DNA of 64,000 nucleotides. It comes from Inia geoffrensis (Eukaryota > Chordata > Mammalia > Artiodactyla > Iniidae). The translations under genes were made by a program, and so were the position numbers. Within the stretch, counting starts at the first letter, position 1. Each line of letters opens with the position of its first letter. This document shows, one piece after another, positions 25,001 to 35,106 of this stretch. Location: contig CM070900.1 in NCBI GenBank assembly GCA_036417435.1, forward strand, positions 119,986,315-120,050,314. Reading direction: 5' to 3'. The notes beneath the pieces are model-generated. The model did no database searches. It was not told where the DNA came from and saw nothing but the letters and a program-made list of their open reading frames with translations.

Positions 25001-25790
25001 AAATCCTTTTTGACCCACCTCCTAGAGAAATGGAAATAAAAACAAAAGTAAACAAATGGGACCTAATGAAACTTAAAATCTTTTACACAGCAATGGAAAC
25101 CATAAACAAGATGAAAAGACAATTCTCAGAATGGGAGAAAATATTTGCAAACGAAGGACTGACAAAGGATTAATCTCCAGTATTTACAAGCAGCTCATGG
25201 AGCTCAATATCAAAAAAACAAACACCAAATCCAAAAATGGGCAGAAGACCTAAGTAGACATTTCTCCAAAGAAGATATACAGATTGCCAACAAACATATG
25301 AAAGAATGCTCAACATCATTAATCATTAGAGAAATCCAAATCAAAACTATAATGAGATATCATCTCACACCTGTCAGCATGGCCATCATCACAAAATCTA
25401 AAACGAATAAATACTGGAGAGTGTGTGGAGAGAAAGGTACTCTCTTACACTGTTGCTGGGAATGTAAATTGTTACAGCCACTATGGGGAATAGTATGGAG
25501 TTTCCTTAAAAAACTAAAAATAAAGCTACCATATGGCCCAGAAATCCCACTACTAGGCATATACCCTGAGAAACCCATAATTCAAAAATTCATGTACCAT
25601 AATGTTCATTGCAGCCCTATTTATAATAGCCAGGACATGGAAGCAACCTAAGTGTCCGTCAACAGATGAATGGATAAAGAAGATGTGGCACATATATACA
25701 ATAGAATATTACTCAGCCATAAAAAGAAATGAAATTGAGTTATTTTTAGTGAGGTGGATGGACCTAGAGACTGTCATAATAGTGAAGTAA
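22070..25790 (+). pseudogene. L1-A ORF2 (endonuclease/reverse transcriptase), broken
   Basis: ORF2p nicks target DNA and reverse-transcribes L1 RNA at the nick. The ATG at 22070 opens 'MVIGTYVSIITLNVSGLNA', followed by the endonuclease motif 'CCLQETHF' and later '[11 protein letters not shown]' and 'IFSDHN'. The reverse-transcriptase region includes 'SPGPDDFTGEFHQ' and '[15 protein letters not shown]'. The Cys-rich C-terminus is present as '[18 protein letters not shown]', and the end is 'WIKKMWHIYTIEYYSAIKRNE'. Many frameshifts and stops break it into pieces of 60 to 180 codons. Two catalytic sites are changed: the endonuclease GDFNT reads GKFNT (Lys codon at 22495-22497), and the RT FADD reads FAEN (24131-24142). 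The element is dead. Confidence 0.9.
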
Positions 25791-25903
25791 GTCTGAAAGA
25801 GAACAAATACCATATGCTAACACATATATATGGAATCATACATAGTGAAGTAAGTCTGAAAGAGAAGAACAAATACCATATGCTAACACATATATATGGA
25901 ATC
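25779..25903 (+). repeat. 62-63 bp tandem duplication at the end of L1-A ORF2
   Basis: A 63-bp unit starting 'atagtgaagtaagtctgaaa' is repeated once: copy 1 at 25779-25841, copy 2 at 25842-25903. Copy 2 has 'agagaagaac' where copy 1 has 'agagaac'. The L1 fragment at 49.2 kb has only one copy, so the duplication is private to this element or its close relatives. It falls at the ORF2/3'UTR border. Confidence 0.88.
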
Positions 25904-26266
25904 TAAAAAAAAAAAAAAATTCAGGAAGAACACAGGGACAAGATGGGAATAAAGATGCAGACATACTAGAGAATGGACTTGAGGATACGGGGAGGGGGAA
26001 CGGTAAGTTATCACAAAGAGAGTGGGATGGACATATATACACTACCACATGTAAAATAGATAGCTGGTGGGAAGCAGCCGCATAGCACAGGGAGATCAGT
26101 GCTTTGTGACGACCTAGAGGGGTGGCATAGAGGGGGTGGGAGGGAGGGAGATACAAGAGAGAAGAGATATGGGGATATATGTTTATGTATAACTGATTCA
26201 CTTTGTTATAAAGCAGAAACTAATACACCATTGTAAAGCAATTATACACCAATAAAGATGTTAAAA
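25904..26266 (+). mobile_element. L1-A 3'UTR and A-tail
   Basis: After an A-run at 25904-25917 comes the typical cetartiodactyl L1 3'UTR: a GGGGAGGGGG-like purine tract near 25990, 'aagcagccgcatagcacag', 'ggtgggagggagggaga' and 'ctgattcactttgttataaa'. It ends with 'ccaataaagatg' (a polyadenylation signal) and a short A-tail that merges with the right target-site duplication at 26267-26285. The whole of L1-A (19060-26266) is about 7.2 kb, i.e. essentially full length. Confidence 0.9.
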
Positions 26267-26285
26267 AAAAAGAAAAATGATACAT

Positions 26286-27364
26286 AGTTAACTAATTTAT
26301 CACAATGGAGAAAAGTCAATTTATTAGAAAGGCTAATTTTTCAACAAATGGTTGTAGAAAAAATTCAATGTCTATTTTAAAAAACCTAGATACTGCGTTC
26401 ACTCTTTTATAAAAATTAAATCAAGCTCTCTAGAATTGAATCATAGATCTCAATGGAAAATGAAAAACTATAAAATTTTAACTTCTAGAAGAAAACATGG
26501 GAAAACTAGGTGACCTTGGGTTTAGTGTAGAATTTTTAGATATAGCACCAAAAGCCTGACCCATAAAAGAAAAATATAAGTTGTACTTTATTAATATAAA
26601 AACGTATGTTCCATGAAATACACTGTTAGGAAAATCATTATATTAGCTAAAGACTGAAAAAAATATTTACAAAATACATGTTACAGGACTTGTATTCATT
26701 AAACACCCTACAACTCAGCAATAGGAAAACAACTCAATTTGAAAACTGGCAATAGACCTGAACAAACACCTTAACAAGAAAATATGTAGATTGCAAATAA
26801 ACTTATGAAAAATAGTGCTTAACATCATTTGTAATAAGGGAACTACAAATTAAAATAAAAAATAAAACATTATTATATACCTATTAAAATGGTTAAAAAT
26901 ATGAAAATATCAACAGCTAGTGAAGATGCAGAATAACAGGAATTCTCATTCCTTGCTGGTGGAAATAAAAATGGTACAGCCCCTTTCGAAGACAAATTAG
27001 TAGTTTTTTACTAACTGAAGAGTTTTACCATACAGTCCAAGAATTGCACTCCTGCGTATTTATCCAAGGGATTTGAGAATGTTTCCACACAGAAAACTGT
27101 GTGAATGTTTTTGGAAGTTTCTTCACAGTCATCAAAAACTGGAAGCAATCAAGATGTCCTTCAAAAAGATTTTTTAAAACTATGATTCATCCATATAATT
27201 GTATTCTTTCATAAAAATGATTAAGCTATTGAGCCATGAAAATCATGGAAGTATCTTAAGTGCACATTGCTAAGTGAAAGAAGCCAGTCTTCAAATGCTG
27301 CATAATATGTCATTCCAGTTACATTCTGAAAAATGCAAAGAATTAGTGACTATAAAAAATTCAA
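26286..27364 (+). mobile_element. Ancient sense L1 (L1M class), piece 2 of 3
   Basis: It continues from piece 1: 'aactaatttatcacaatgga', 'tttttcaacaaatggttgta', 'cttctagaagaaaacatggg', then the C-terminal ORF2 end 'attctcattccttgctggtg', 'gaattgcactcctgcgtatt' and 'attgagccatgaaaatcatg'. No frame is open. L1-B interrupts it at 27365, and piece 3 continues at 35107. Confidence 0.8.
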
Positions 27365-27383
27365 TTTTTACTCTTTTTTTTTT

Positions 27384-27745
27384 AACATCTTTATTGGAGT
27401 ATAATTCCTTTACAATGGTGTGTTAATTTCTGCTGTATAACAAAGTGAATCAGCTATATGTATACATATACCCCCATATCCACTCTCTCTTGGGTCTCCC
27501 TACATCCTCCCTATGCCACCCCTCTAGGTGGTCACAAAGCACCGAGCTGATCTCCCTGAGCTATGCGGCTGCTTCCCACTAGCAATCTATTTTACATTTA
27601 GTAGTGTATATATGTCCATGCCCCTTCTCAGTTCATCTGACCTTACACATACCCCTCCCTGTGTCCTCAAGTCCATTCCCTATGTCTGCATCTTTATTCC
27701 TGTCCTGACACTAGGTTCTTGAGAACCATTCTTTTTTTTTTTTTT
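27384..27745 (-). mobile_element. L1-B 3'UTR
   Basis: On the plus strand it shows 'aacatctttattggagtata' (complement of the polyadenylation region), 'aaagtgaatcagctatatgt', 'aagcaccgagctgatctccc' and 'gctgcttcccactagcaatc', then a T-run at 27732-27747. This is the mirror of the L1-A 3'UTR. Confidence 0.88.
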
Positions 27746-28067
27746 TTAGATTCCATACATATGTGTTAGCATACGGTATTTGTTTTTCTTTTTCTGACAT
27801 ACTTCACTCTGTATGACAAATTCTAGTTTCATCCACCTCACTACAAATAATTCAGTTTCGTTTCTTTTTATGGCTGAGTAATATTCCATTGTATATATGT
27901 GCCACATCTTCTTTATCCATTCATCTCTTAATGGACACTTAGGTTGCTTCCATGTCCTGTCCATTGTAAATACAGCTGCAATGAATATTGTGGTAGACAA
28001 CTCTTTTTGAATTATGGTTTTCTCAGGGTATGTGCCCAGTACTGGGATTGCTGGATCGTATGGTAGT

Positions 28068-28304
28068 TCTATTTATAGGTTTTTTTTTTTTTTTTTTTTT
28101 TTTTCGGTATGTGGGCCTCGCACTGTTGTGGCCTCTCCCGTTGCAGAGCACAGGCTCCAGACACACAGGCTCAGCGGCCATGGCTCATGGGCCTAGCCAT
28201 TCTGTGGCATGTGGGATCTTCCCGGACCAGGGCATGAACCTGCGTCCCCTGCATCGGCAGGCAGACTCTCAACCACTGTGCCACCAGGGAAGCCTTATTT
28301 TTAG
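28068..28304 (-). mobile_element. CHR-type SINE (copy 2), inside L1-B
   Basis: A T-run at 28081-28103 is the complement of the A-tail. On the minus strand the head is the usual 'ttccctggtggcacagtgg' with A and B boxes. It is flanked by an imperfect direct repeat, 'ctatttatag' (28069-28078) and 'ttatttttag' (28295-28304). It interrupts the C-terminal part of L1-B ORF2 and so inserted after L1-B. Confidence 0.92.
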
Positions 28305-30841
28305 TTTTTTAAGGAACTTCCATACTGTTCTCCATAGGGGCTATATCAATTTACATTCACACCAACAGTGCAAAGCGTCCCTTTTCTCCACACACTCTCC
28401 AGGATTTATTGTTTGTAGATTTTTTGATGATGGCCATTCTAACCAGTGTGAGGTGATACCTCATTGTAGTTTTGACTTGAATTTCTGTAATGATTAGTGA
28501 TGTTAAGCATCCTTTCATGTATTTGCTAGCAATCTGTATATCTTCTTTGGAGAAATGTCAATTTAGGTCTTCTGCCCATTTTGGATTGGGCTGTTTGTTT
28601 TTTTGATGCTGAGCTGCATGAGCTGCTTGTACATTTTGGAGATTAATCCTTTGTCAGTTGTTTCCTCTGCAAATATTTTATCCCATTCTGAGGGTTATCT
28701 TTTCATTTTTTTATGGTTTCCTTTGCTGTGCAAAAGCTTTTAAGTTTCATTAGGTCCTATTTGTTTATTTTTGTTTTTATTTCCTTTACTCAAGGAGGTA
28801 GGTCAAAATGATCGTGCTGTGATTTATGTCATAGTGTGTTCTGCCTATATTTGCCTCTAAGTGTTTTATAGTGTCTGGCCTTACATTTAGGTCTTTAATC
28901 CACTTTGTTTATTTTTGTGTATGATGTTAGAGCATGTTCTAATTTCATTCTTTTACATGTAGCTGTCCAGTTTTCCCAGCAACACTTACTGAAGATGCTG
29001 TTCTTTCTCCATTGTATATTCTTGCCTCGTTTATCAAAGATAAAGTAATCATAAGTGTGTGGGTTTATCTTTGGGCTTTCTATCCTGTTCCATTGATCGA
29101 TATTTCTGTTTTTGTGCCAGTACCATACTGTCTTGATTATTGTAAATTTGTAGTATAGTCTGAAGACAGGAGCCTGTTTCCTCCAGGTCCATTTTTATTT
29201 CTCAAGGTTGCTTTTGCTATTCATGGTCATTTGTGTTTCCATACAAATTGTGAAAATTTTTCTTCTCGTTCTGTGAAAAAAAACCCATTGGTAGTTTGAT
29301 AGGGAATGCATTGAATCTGTAGATTGCTTTGGGTAGTATAATCATTTTCACTGCGTTAATTCTTCCAATCCAGTAACATGTTATATCTCTCCATCTGTTT
29401 GTATCATCTCTGATTTCTTTCGTCAGTGTCTTACAGTTTTCTGCATACAGGTCTTTTGTCTCCTTAGGTAGGATTTTTTCCCTAGGTATTTTATTCTTTT
29501 TGTTGCAGTGGTAAATGGGAGTGTTACCTTAATTTCTCTTATGGATTTTTTATCATTAGTGTATAGGAATGCAAGAGATTTCTGTGCATTGATTTTGTAT
29601 CCTGCCTCTTTACCAAATTCATTGATTAGCTCTAGTAGTTTTCTGAAAGTGTCTTTAGGATTCTCTGCGTATAGTATCATGTCATCTGCAAACAGTGACA
29701 GTTTTACTTCTTCTTTTCCAATTTGGATTCCTTTTATTTCTTTTTCTTCTCTGATTGCAAAACTATGTTGAATAATAGTGGTGAGAGTGGGAAACCTTGT
29801 CTTGTTCCTCATCTTAGAGGAAATGGGTTCAGTTTTTCACTATTGGGAATGATGTTGGCTGTGGGCTTGTCATATATGGCCTTTATTATGTTGAGGTAAG
29901 TTCCTTCTATGCCTACTTTCTGGAGGGTTTTTATCAAAAATAGGTGTTGAATTTTGTCGAAAACTTTCTCTGCATCTCTTGAGATGATTGTGTGTTTTTC
30001 TCCTTCAATTTGTTAATATGGTGTATCACATTGATCGATATGCATATATTGAAGAATCCTTGCATTCCTGGTATAAACCCTACTTGATCATGTTGTATGA
30101 TCCTTTTAATGTGTTGTTGGATTCTGTTTGCTAGTATTGTGTTGAGGATTTTTGCATCTATGTTCATTAGATATATTGGCCTTAGCTTTCTTTTTTTGCG
30201 ACATCTTTGTCTGGTTTTGGTATCAGTGTGATGTTGGCCTCATAGATAGTGTTTGGGAATGTTCTTCCCATGCTATATTTTGGAAGAGTTTGAGAAGGGT
30301 AGATGTTAGCTCTTCTCTAAATGTTTGATAGAATTCTCCTGTGAAGCCATCTGATCCTGGGCTTTTGTTTGTTGGAAGATTTTTAATCACAGTTTCAATT
30401 TCAGTGCTTGTGATTAGTCTGTTTATAGTTTCTATTTCTTCCTGGTTCAGTCTTGGAAGGTTGTGCTTTTCTAAGAATTTGTCCATTTCTTCCAGGTTGT
30501 CCATTTTATTGCATCATATAGTTGCTTATAGTAATCTCTCATGATTCTTTGTATTTCTGCAATGGCAGTTGTTACTTCTCCATTTTCGTTTCTAATTCTA
30601 TTGATTTGAATCTTCTCCTTTTTTTTCTTGATGAGTCTGGCCAATGGTTTATTAGTTTTTTTTATCCTCTCAGAGAACCAGCTTTTAGTTTTCTTGATCT
30701 TTGCTATTGTTATCATCATTTCTTTTTCATTTATTTCTGATCTGATCTTTATGATTTATTTCTTTCTGCTAACTTTGGGATTTTTTTGTTCTTCTTTCTC
30801 TAATAGCTTTAGGTTTAAGGTCAGGTTGTTTATTTGAGATT

Positions 30842-31077
30842 TTTCTCGTTTCTTTTTTTTTTTTTTCTTTTTTTTTTACATGGGCCTCTCACTGTTGTGG
30901 CCTCTCCCATTGTGGAGCACAGGCTCCAAACGCGCAGGCTCAGTGGCCATGGCTCACAGGCCCAGCTGCTCTGCAGCATGTGGGATCTTCCTGGACCGGG
31001 GCACGAACCCGTGTCCCCTGCATCAGCAGTTGGACTCTCAACCACTGCGCCACCAAGGAAGCCCTTTCTTGTTTCTT
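30842..31077 (-). mobile_element. CHR-type SINE (copy 3), inside L1-B
   Basis: The T-rich tail complement covers about 30853-30878 and the tRNA-like head ends near 31064. Direct repeats tttctcgtttctt (30842-30854) and tttcttgtttctt (31065-31077) differ at one base. It splits the L1-B ORF2 between the endonuclease and reverse-transcriptase domains. Overlapping plus-strand frames of 77 to 81 codons are SINE sequence, not genes. Confidence 0.93.
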
Positions 31078-32046
31078 GAAGTAGGATTGTATTGCTATAA
31101 TCTTCCCTCTTAGAAATGCTTTTGCTGCATTCCATAGGTATTGGATCATTGTGTTTTCATTCTCATTTGTTTCTTGGTATTTTTTGATTTCCTCTTTGAT
31201 TTCTTCATGATCTCTTAGTTATTTAGTTGTGTATTGTTTAGCCTCCATGTGTTTCTGTGTTTTACAGATTTTTTCCCCTGGAATTGATATCTAGTCTCAT
31301 AGCATTTTGGTCGGAAAAGATACTTAATGTGATTTCTATTTTCTTAAATTTACCAAGGCTTGATTTGTGACTCAATATATGATCTATCCTGGAGAATGCT
31401 CCATGAGCACTTGAGAAGATAGTGTATTCTGTTGTTTTGGGATGGAATGTCCTATAAATATCAATTTAAGTCCATCTTGTTTTATGTATCATTTAAAGCT
31501 TGCATTTTTTTATTTTCCTTTTGGATGATCTGTCCATAGGTGAAAGTGGGGTGTTCAAGTCCTCTACTATGAATATGTTACTGTCAATTTCCCCTTTTAT
31601 GGCTGTTAGCATTTGCCTTATATATTGAGGTGCTTCTATGTTGGGTGCATAAATATTTACAATTGTTATATCTTCTTCTTGATTTGATCCTTTGATGATT
31701 ATGTAGTGTCCTTCTTTGCCTCTTATAATACTCTTTATTTTAAAGTCTATTTTGTCTGATATGAGAATCGCAGCTCCAGCTTTCTTTTGATTTCCGTTTG
31801 CATGGAGTATCTTTTTCCATCCCCTCACTTTCAGTCTGTATGAGTCCCTAGATCTGAATTGGGTCTCTTGTAGATAACATATATGGGTCTTCTTTTTATA
31901 TCCATTCAGCCAGTCTATGTCTTTTGGTTGGAGCATTTAATCCGTTTACATTTAAGGTAGTTATCGATACGTATATTTCTATTACCATTTTCTTAACTGT
32001 TTTGGGTTTGTTATTACAAGTCTTTTCCTTCTCTTGTGTTTCTTGC

Positions 32047-32939
32047 CTAGAGTAGTTTCTTTGGCATCTGTTATAAAGCTGGTTTTTTGGTGCTGAATTC
32101 TCTTAGCTTTTGATTGTCTGTAAAGTTTTAAATTTCTCCATCAAATCTGAATGAGATCCTTGCTGGGTAGAGTAATCTTGCCTGTAAGTTTTGCCCTTTC
32201 ATCACTTTAAATATGTCCTGCCACTCCCTTCTGGCTTGCATAGGTTCTGCTGAGTGATCGGTGTTATCCTTATCTGGATTCCCTTGTATGTTATTTGTTG
32301 TTTTTCCCCTGGTGCTTTTAATATTTTTTCTTTGTATTTAGTTTTTGTTAGTTTGATTAATATGTGTCTTGGTGTGTTTCTCCTTGGATTTTTCCTATAT
32401 AGAACTCTCTGTGCTTCCTGGACTTGATTGACTATTTCCTTTCCCATGTTAGTGATGTTTTCAACTATTATCTCTTGAGATATTTTCTCAGTCCCTTTCT
32501 TTCTCTCGTCTGCTTCTGGGTCCCCTATAATTTGAATGTTGGTACGTTTAATGTTGTCCCAGAGGTCTCTGAGACTGTACTCAATTCTTTGCATTCTTTT
32601 TTCTTTATTCTGCTCTGCAGTAGTCATTTCCACTATATTTTCTTCCAGGTCACTTTTCCATTCTTCTGCCTCAGTTATTCTGCTATTGATTCCTTCTAGG
32701 GAATTTTTAATTTCATTTATTGTGTTGTTCATCATTGTTTGTTTGCTCTTTACTTCTTCTAGGTCCTTGTTAAACGTTTCTTTTATTTTCTCCATTCTAT
32801 TTACAAGATTTTGGATCATCTTTCCTATCATTACTCTAAATTCTTTTTCAGGTAGGCGGCCTATTTCCTGTTCATTTGTTTGTTCTGTTGGGTTTTTACT
32901 TTGCTCCTTCATGTGCTGTGTGTTTCTCTGTCTTCTCAT
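32047..32939 (-). pseudogene. L1-B ORF1 (L1 ORF1p), best-preserved ORF in the window but frameshifted near its end
   Basis: From the ATG at 32937-32939 it stays open for 245 codons to 32202. The N-terminus is 'MRRQRNTQHMKEQSKNPTEQ'. A coiled coil follows ('KIKETFNKDLEEVKSKQ', then 'NSRITEAEEWKSDLEENI'), then the RRM-like part ('LRDLWDNIKRTNIQIIGDPE') and the C-terminal domain up to 'TPITQQNLCKPEGSG'. The frame is lost near 32210 and the rest continues in another frame to the TAG at 32047-32049. The RRM-to-C-terminal region is therefore nearly whole, but the last 50 or so residues would be missing. Confidence 0.9.
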
Positions 32940-35094
32940 TTTGCTTAACTTACTGTGTTTTGGGTCTCCTTTTCATAGGCTGCATGTTCATAGTTCCCAT
33001 TGTTTTTGGTGTCTGCCCCCAATGGTAAGGGTTGTTCAGTGGGTTTTATAGGCTTCCTGGTGGAGGGGACTGGTGCCTGTGTTCTGGTGGATGAGGCTGG
33101 ATCTTGTCTTTCTTGTTGGCAGGATCGCATCCAGTGGTTTGTTTTGGGGTGTCTGTGAACTTAGTATGACTTTAGGCAGCCTCTCTGCTAATGGGTTGGG
33201 TTGTGTTTCTGTCCTGCCTGTTGTTTTGCATGGGGTGTCCAGCACTGGAGCTTGCTGGTCCTTGAGTTGAGCCAGGCAGGTCTTAGTGTTGCGATGGAGA
33301 TCTTTTGGAGAGCTCTCACCAACTGATATTATGTGGGGCTGGGAGGTCTCTGGTGGACCAATGTCCTGAGCTTGGCTCTCCCTCCTCTGAGGCTTAGGCT
33401 GGACATCCAGCTGGAGCTCCAAGACCCTGTTAGCCACACAGTTCAGAAGAAAAGGGAGAAAAAAATACAAAGAAAATAAATGAAATAAAATAAAGTAAAA
33501 TTAAAAAGTTATTAAAATAAAAAATATTATTAAAAATTTAAAAATTAAAATGTAGTAAAAAAAGAAGAGAGCAACCAAAGCAATAAACAAATCCACCAAT
33601 GATAACAAGTGCTAAAATTATACTAAAAAAGGAAAAAAACCCAGACAGACAGAATCCCAGGACAAATGATAAAAGCAAACCTTTACAGAAAAAAATCACA
33701 CAAAGAAGGGTATACATATACACTCACAAAAAGAGAAAAAGGATATATATATATATATAAAAGAAAAAAAAAGGAAGGGAGCAACCAAATCAATAACCAA
33801 ATCTACCAATGATAATAAGCTCCAAATACTAAACTAAGATGAACATAAAACCAGAAACAGTTAGATACAGAAAGCAAACCCTAAGTTTAGAGTTGCTGCC
33901 AAAGTCCACCACCTTAATTTTGGGATGATTCATTGTCTATTCAGGTATTCCACAGATGGAAGGTACATCAAGTTGATTGTGGAGACTTAATCCTCTGCTC
34001 CTGAGGCTGCTGGGAGAAATTTCCCTTTCTCTTCTTTGTTTGCACAGCTCCCAGGGGCTCAGCTTTGCATTTGGCGCCCCCCTCTGCATGTAGGTTGCCC
34101 TCTGGCGTCTGTTCTTCACCCAGACAGGAGGAGGTTAAAGGAGCAGCTGATTTGGGGGCTCTGGCTCACTCAGGCCAGGAGGAGGGAGGGGTACGGAATG
34201 AGGGGCCAGCTTGCAGCGGCAGAGACTGGTGTGACATTGCAGCAACCTAAGGCGTGCCATGTGTTCTCCCGGGGAAGTTGTCCCTGGATCACAGGGCCCT
34301 GGCACTGATGGCCTACACAGGCTTCCAGGAGGGGGGGTGTGGGTAGTGACCTGTGCTTGCACACAGGCTTCTTGGTGGCTGCAGCAGCAGCCTTAGCGTC
34401 TCATGCCCGTCTCTGGTGTCCGCGCTGAAATCCCTGGCTCACGCCTGTCTCTGGAGCTCATTTAGGCAGTGCTGTGATTCCCCTCTCCTCGTGCACCCCA
34501 ACACAATGGTCTCTTGCCTCTTAGGCAGTTCCATACTTTTCCCCTTATTCTCTCCCAGCTAACTGCGGTGCTCTACCCCTCTTCAGGCTGTGTTCATGCA
34601 GCCAACCCCATTCCTCTCCCTGGGAACTGACCTCCGAAGCCTGAGCCTCAGCTCCCAGCCCCCACTTTCCCCAGCTGGTGAGCAGAAAAGCCTCTCAGGC
34701 TGGTGAGTGCTGGTCGGCACCGATCCTCTGTGCAGGAATGTCTCCACTTTGCCCCTGAAACCCTATTGCTGTGCTCTCCTCCATGGTTCTAAAGCTTAAC
34801 CCCTGCCCACCCTCCCCACCTCCACCAGTGAAGGGGCTTCCTAGTGTGTGGAAATTTCTCCTCCTTCACAGCTCCCTCCCAGAGGTGCAGGTCCCACCCC
34901 TATTCTTTTGTGTCTGTTTTTTCTTTTGCCCTACTGAGGAGTTTCTTGCCTTTTGGGAAGTCTGAGGTCTTCTGCCAGCGTTCATATGTGTTCTGTAGGA
35001 GTTTTTCCATATGTAGGTGTATTTTTGATGTACTTTTCAGGAGGAAGGTGATCTCCATGTCTTATTCCTTCGCCATCTTGAAGGTCCTCCTCAG
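32940..35094 (-). promoter_or_regulatory. L1-B 5'UTR (internal L1 promoter region)
   Basis: It mirrors the L1-A 5'UTR in length (about 2.15 kb) and order: GC-rich first kilobase (35090 down to about 33990), a TA tract at 33740-33760, A-rich sequence on the plus strand at 33460-33780, then a coding-like stretch (33036-33470) before ORF1. Several frames are open on either strand; see findings on shared 5'UTR ORFs. Confidence 0.8.
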
Positions 35095-35106
35095 TTTTTG
35101 CTCTTT

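Larger units (their letters stand above)
27746..31988 (-). pseudogene. L1-B ORF2 (endonuclease/reverse transcriptase), broken by two SINEs and mutations
   Basis: The ATG is at 31986-31988 and the last codons lie near 27746. Without the two SINEs the length is about 1265 codons, as expected for L1 ORF2. The endonuclease part (31493-31936) has 'CYLQETQF' in place of the usual QETH, and 'EDLNTPL' in place of GDFNTPL, so the catalytic Asp is kept. The RT part has '[18 protein letters not shown]', '[16 protein letters not shown]' and an intact FADD at 29681-29692. The C-terminus has 'WIKKMWHIYTMEYYSAIKRNE'. Multiple frameshifts and stops are present in addition to the SINE insertions. No protein could be made. 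Confidence 0.9.
27365..35106 (-). mobile_element. L1-B: nearly full-length L1 on the minus strand, with target-site duplication
   Basis: The element runs from a T-rich tail at 27374-27383 (its 3' A-tail) to a 5' end at about 35094, where the minus strand begins 'ggaggaccttcaagatggcg'. It is flanked by tttttactcttt (27365-27376) and tttttgctcttt (35095-35106), 11 of 12 identical. It contains 5'UTR, ORF1, ORF2 and 3'UTR in the normal order. Two CHR SINEs are inserted (28.1 and 30.9 kb), so the element is older than those SINEs. Without them it is about 7.3 kb. Confidence 0.92.
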
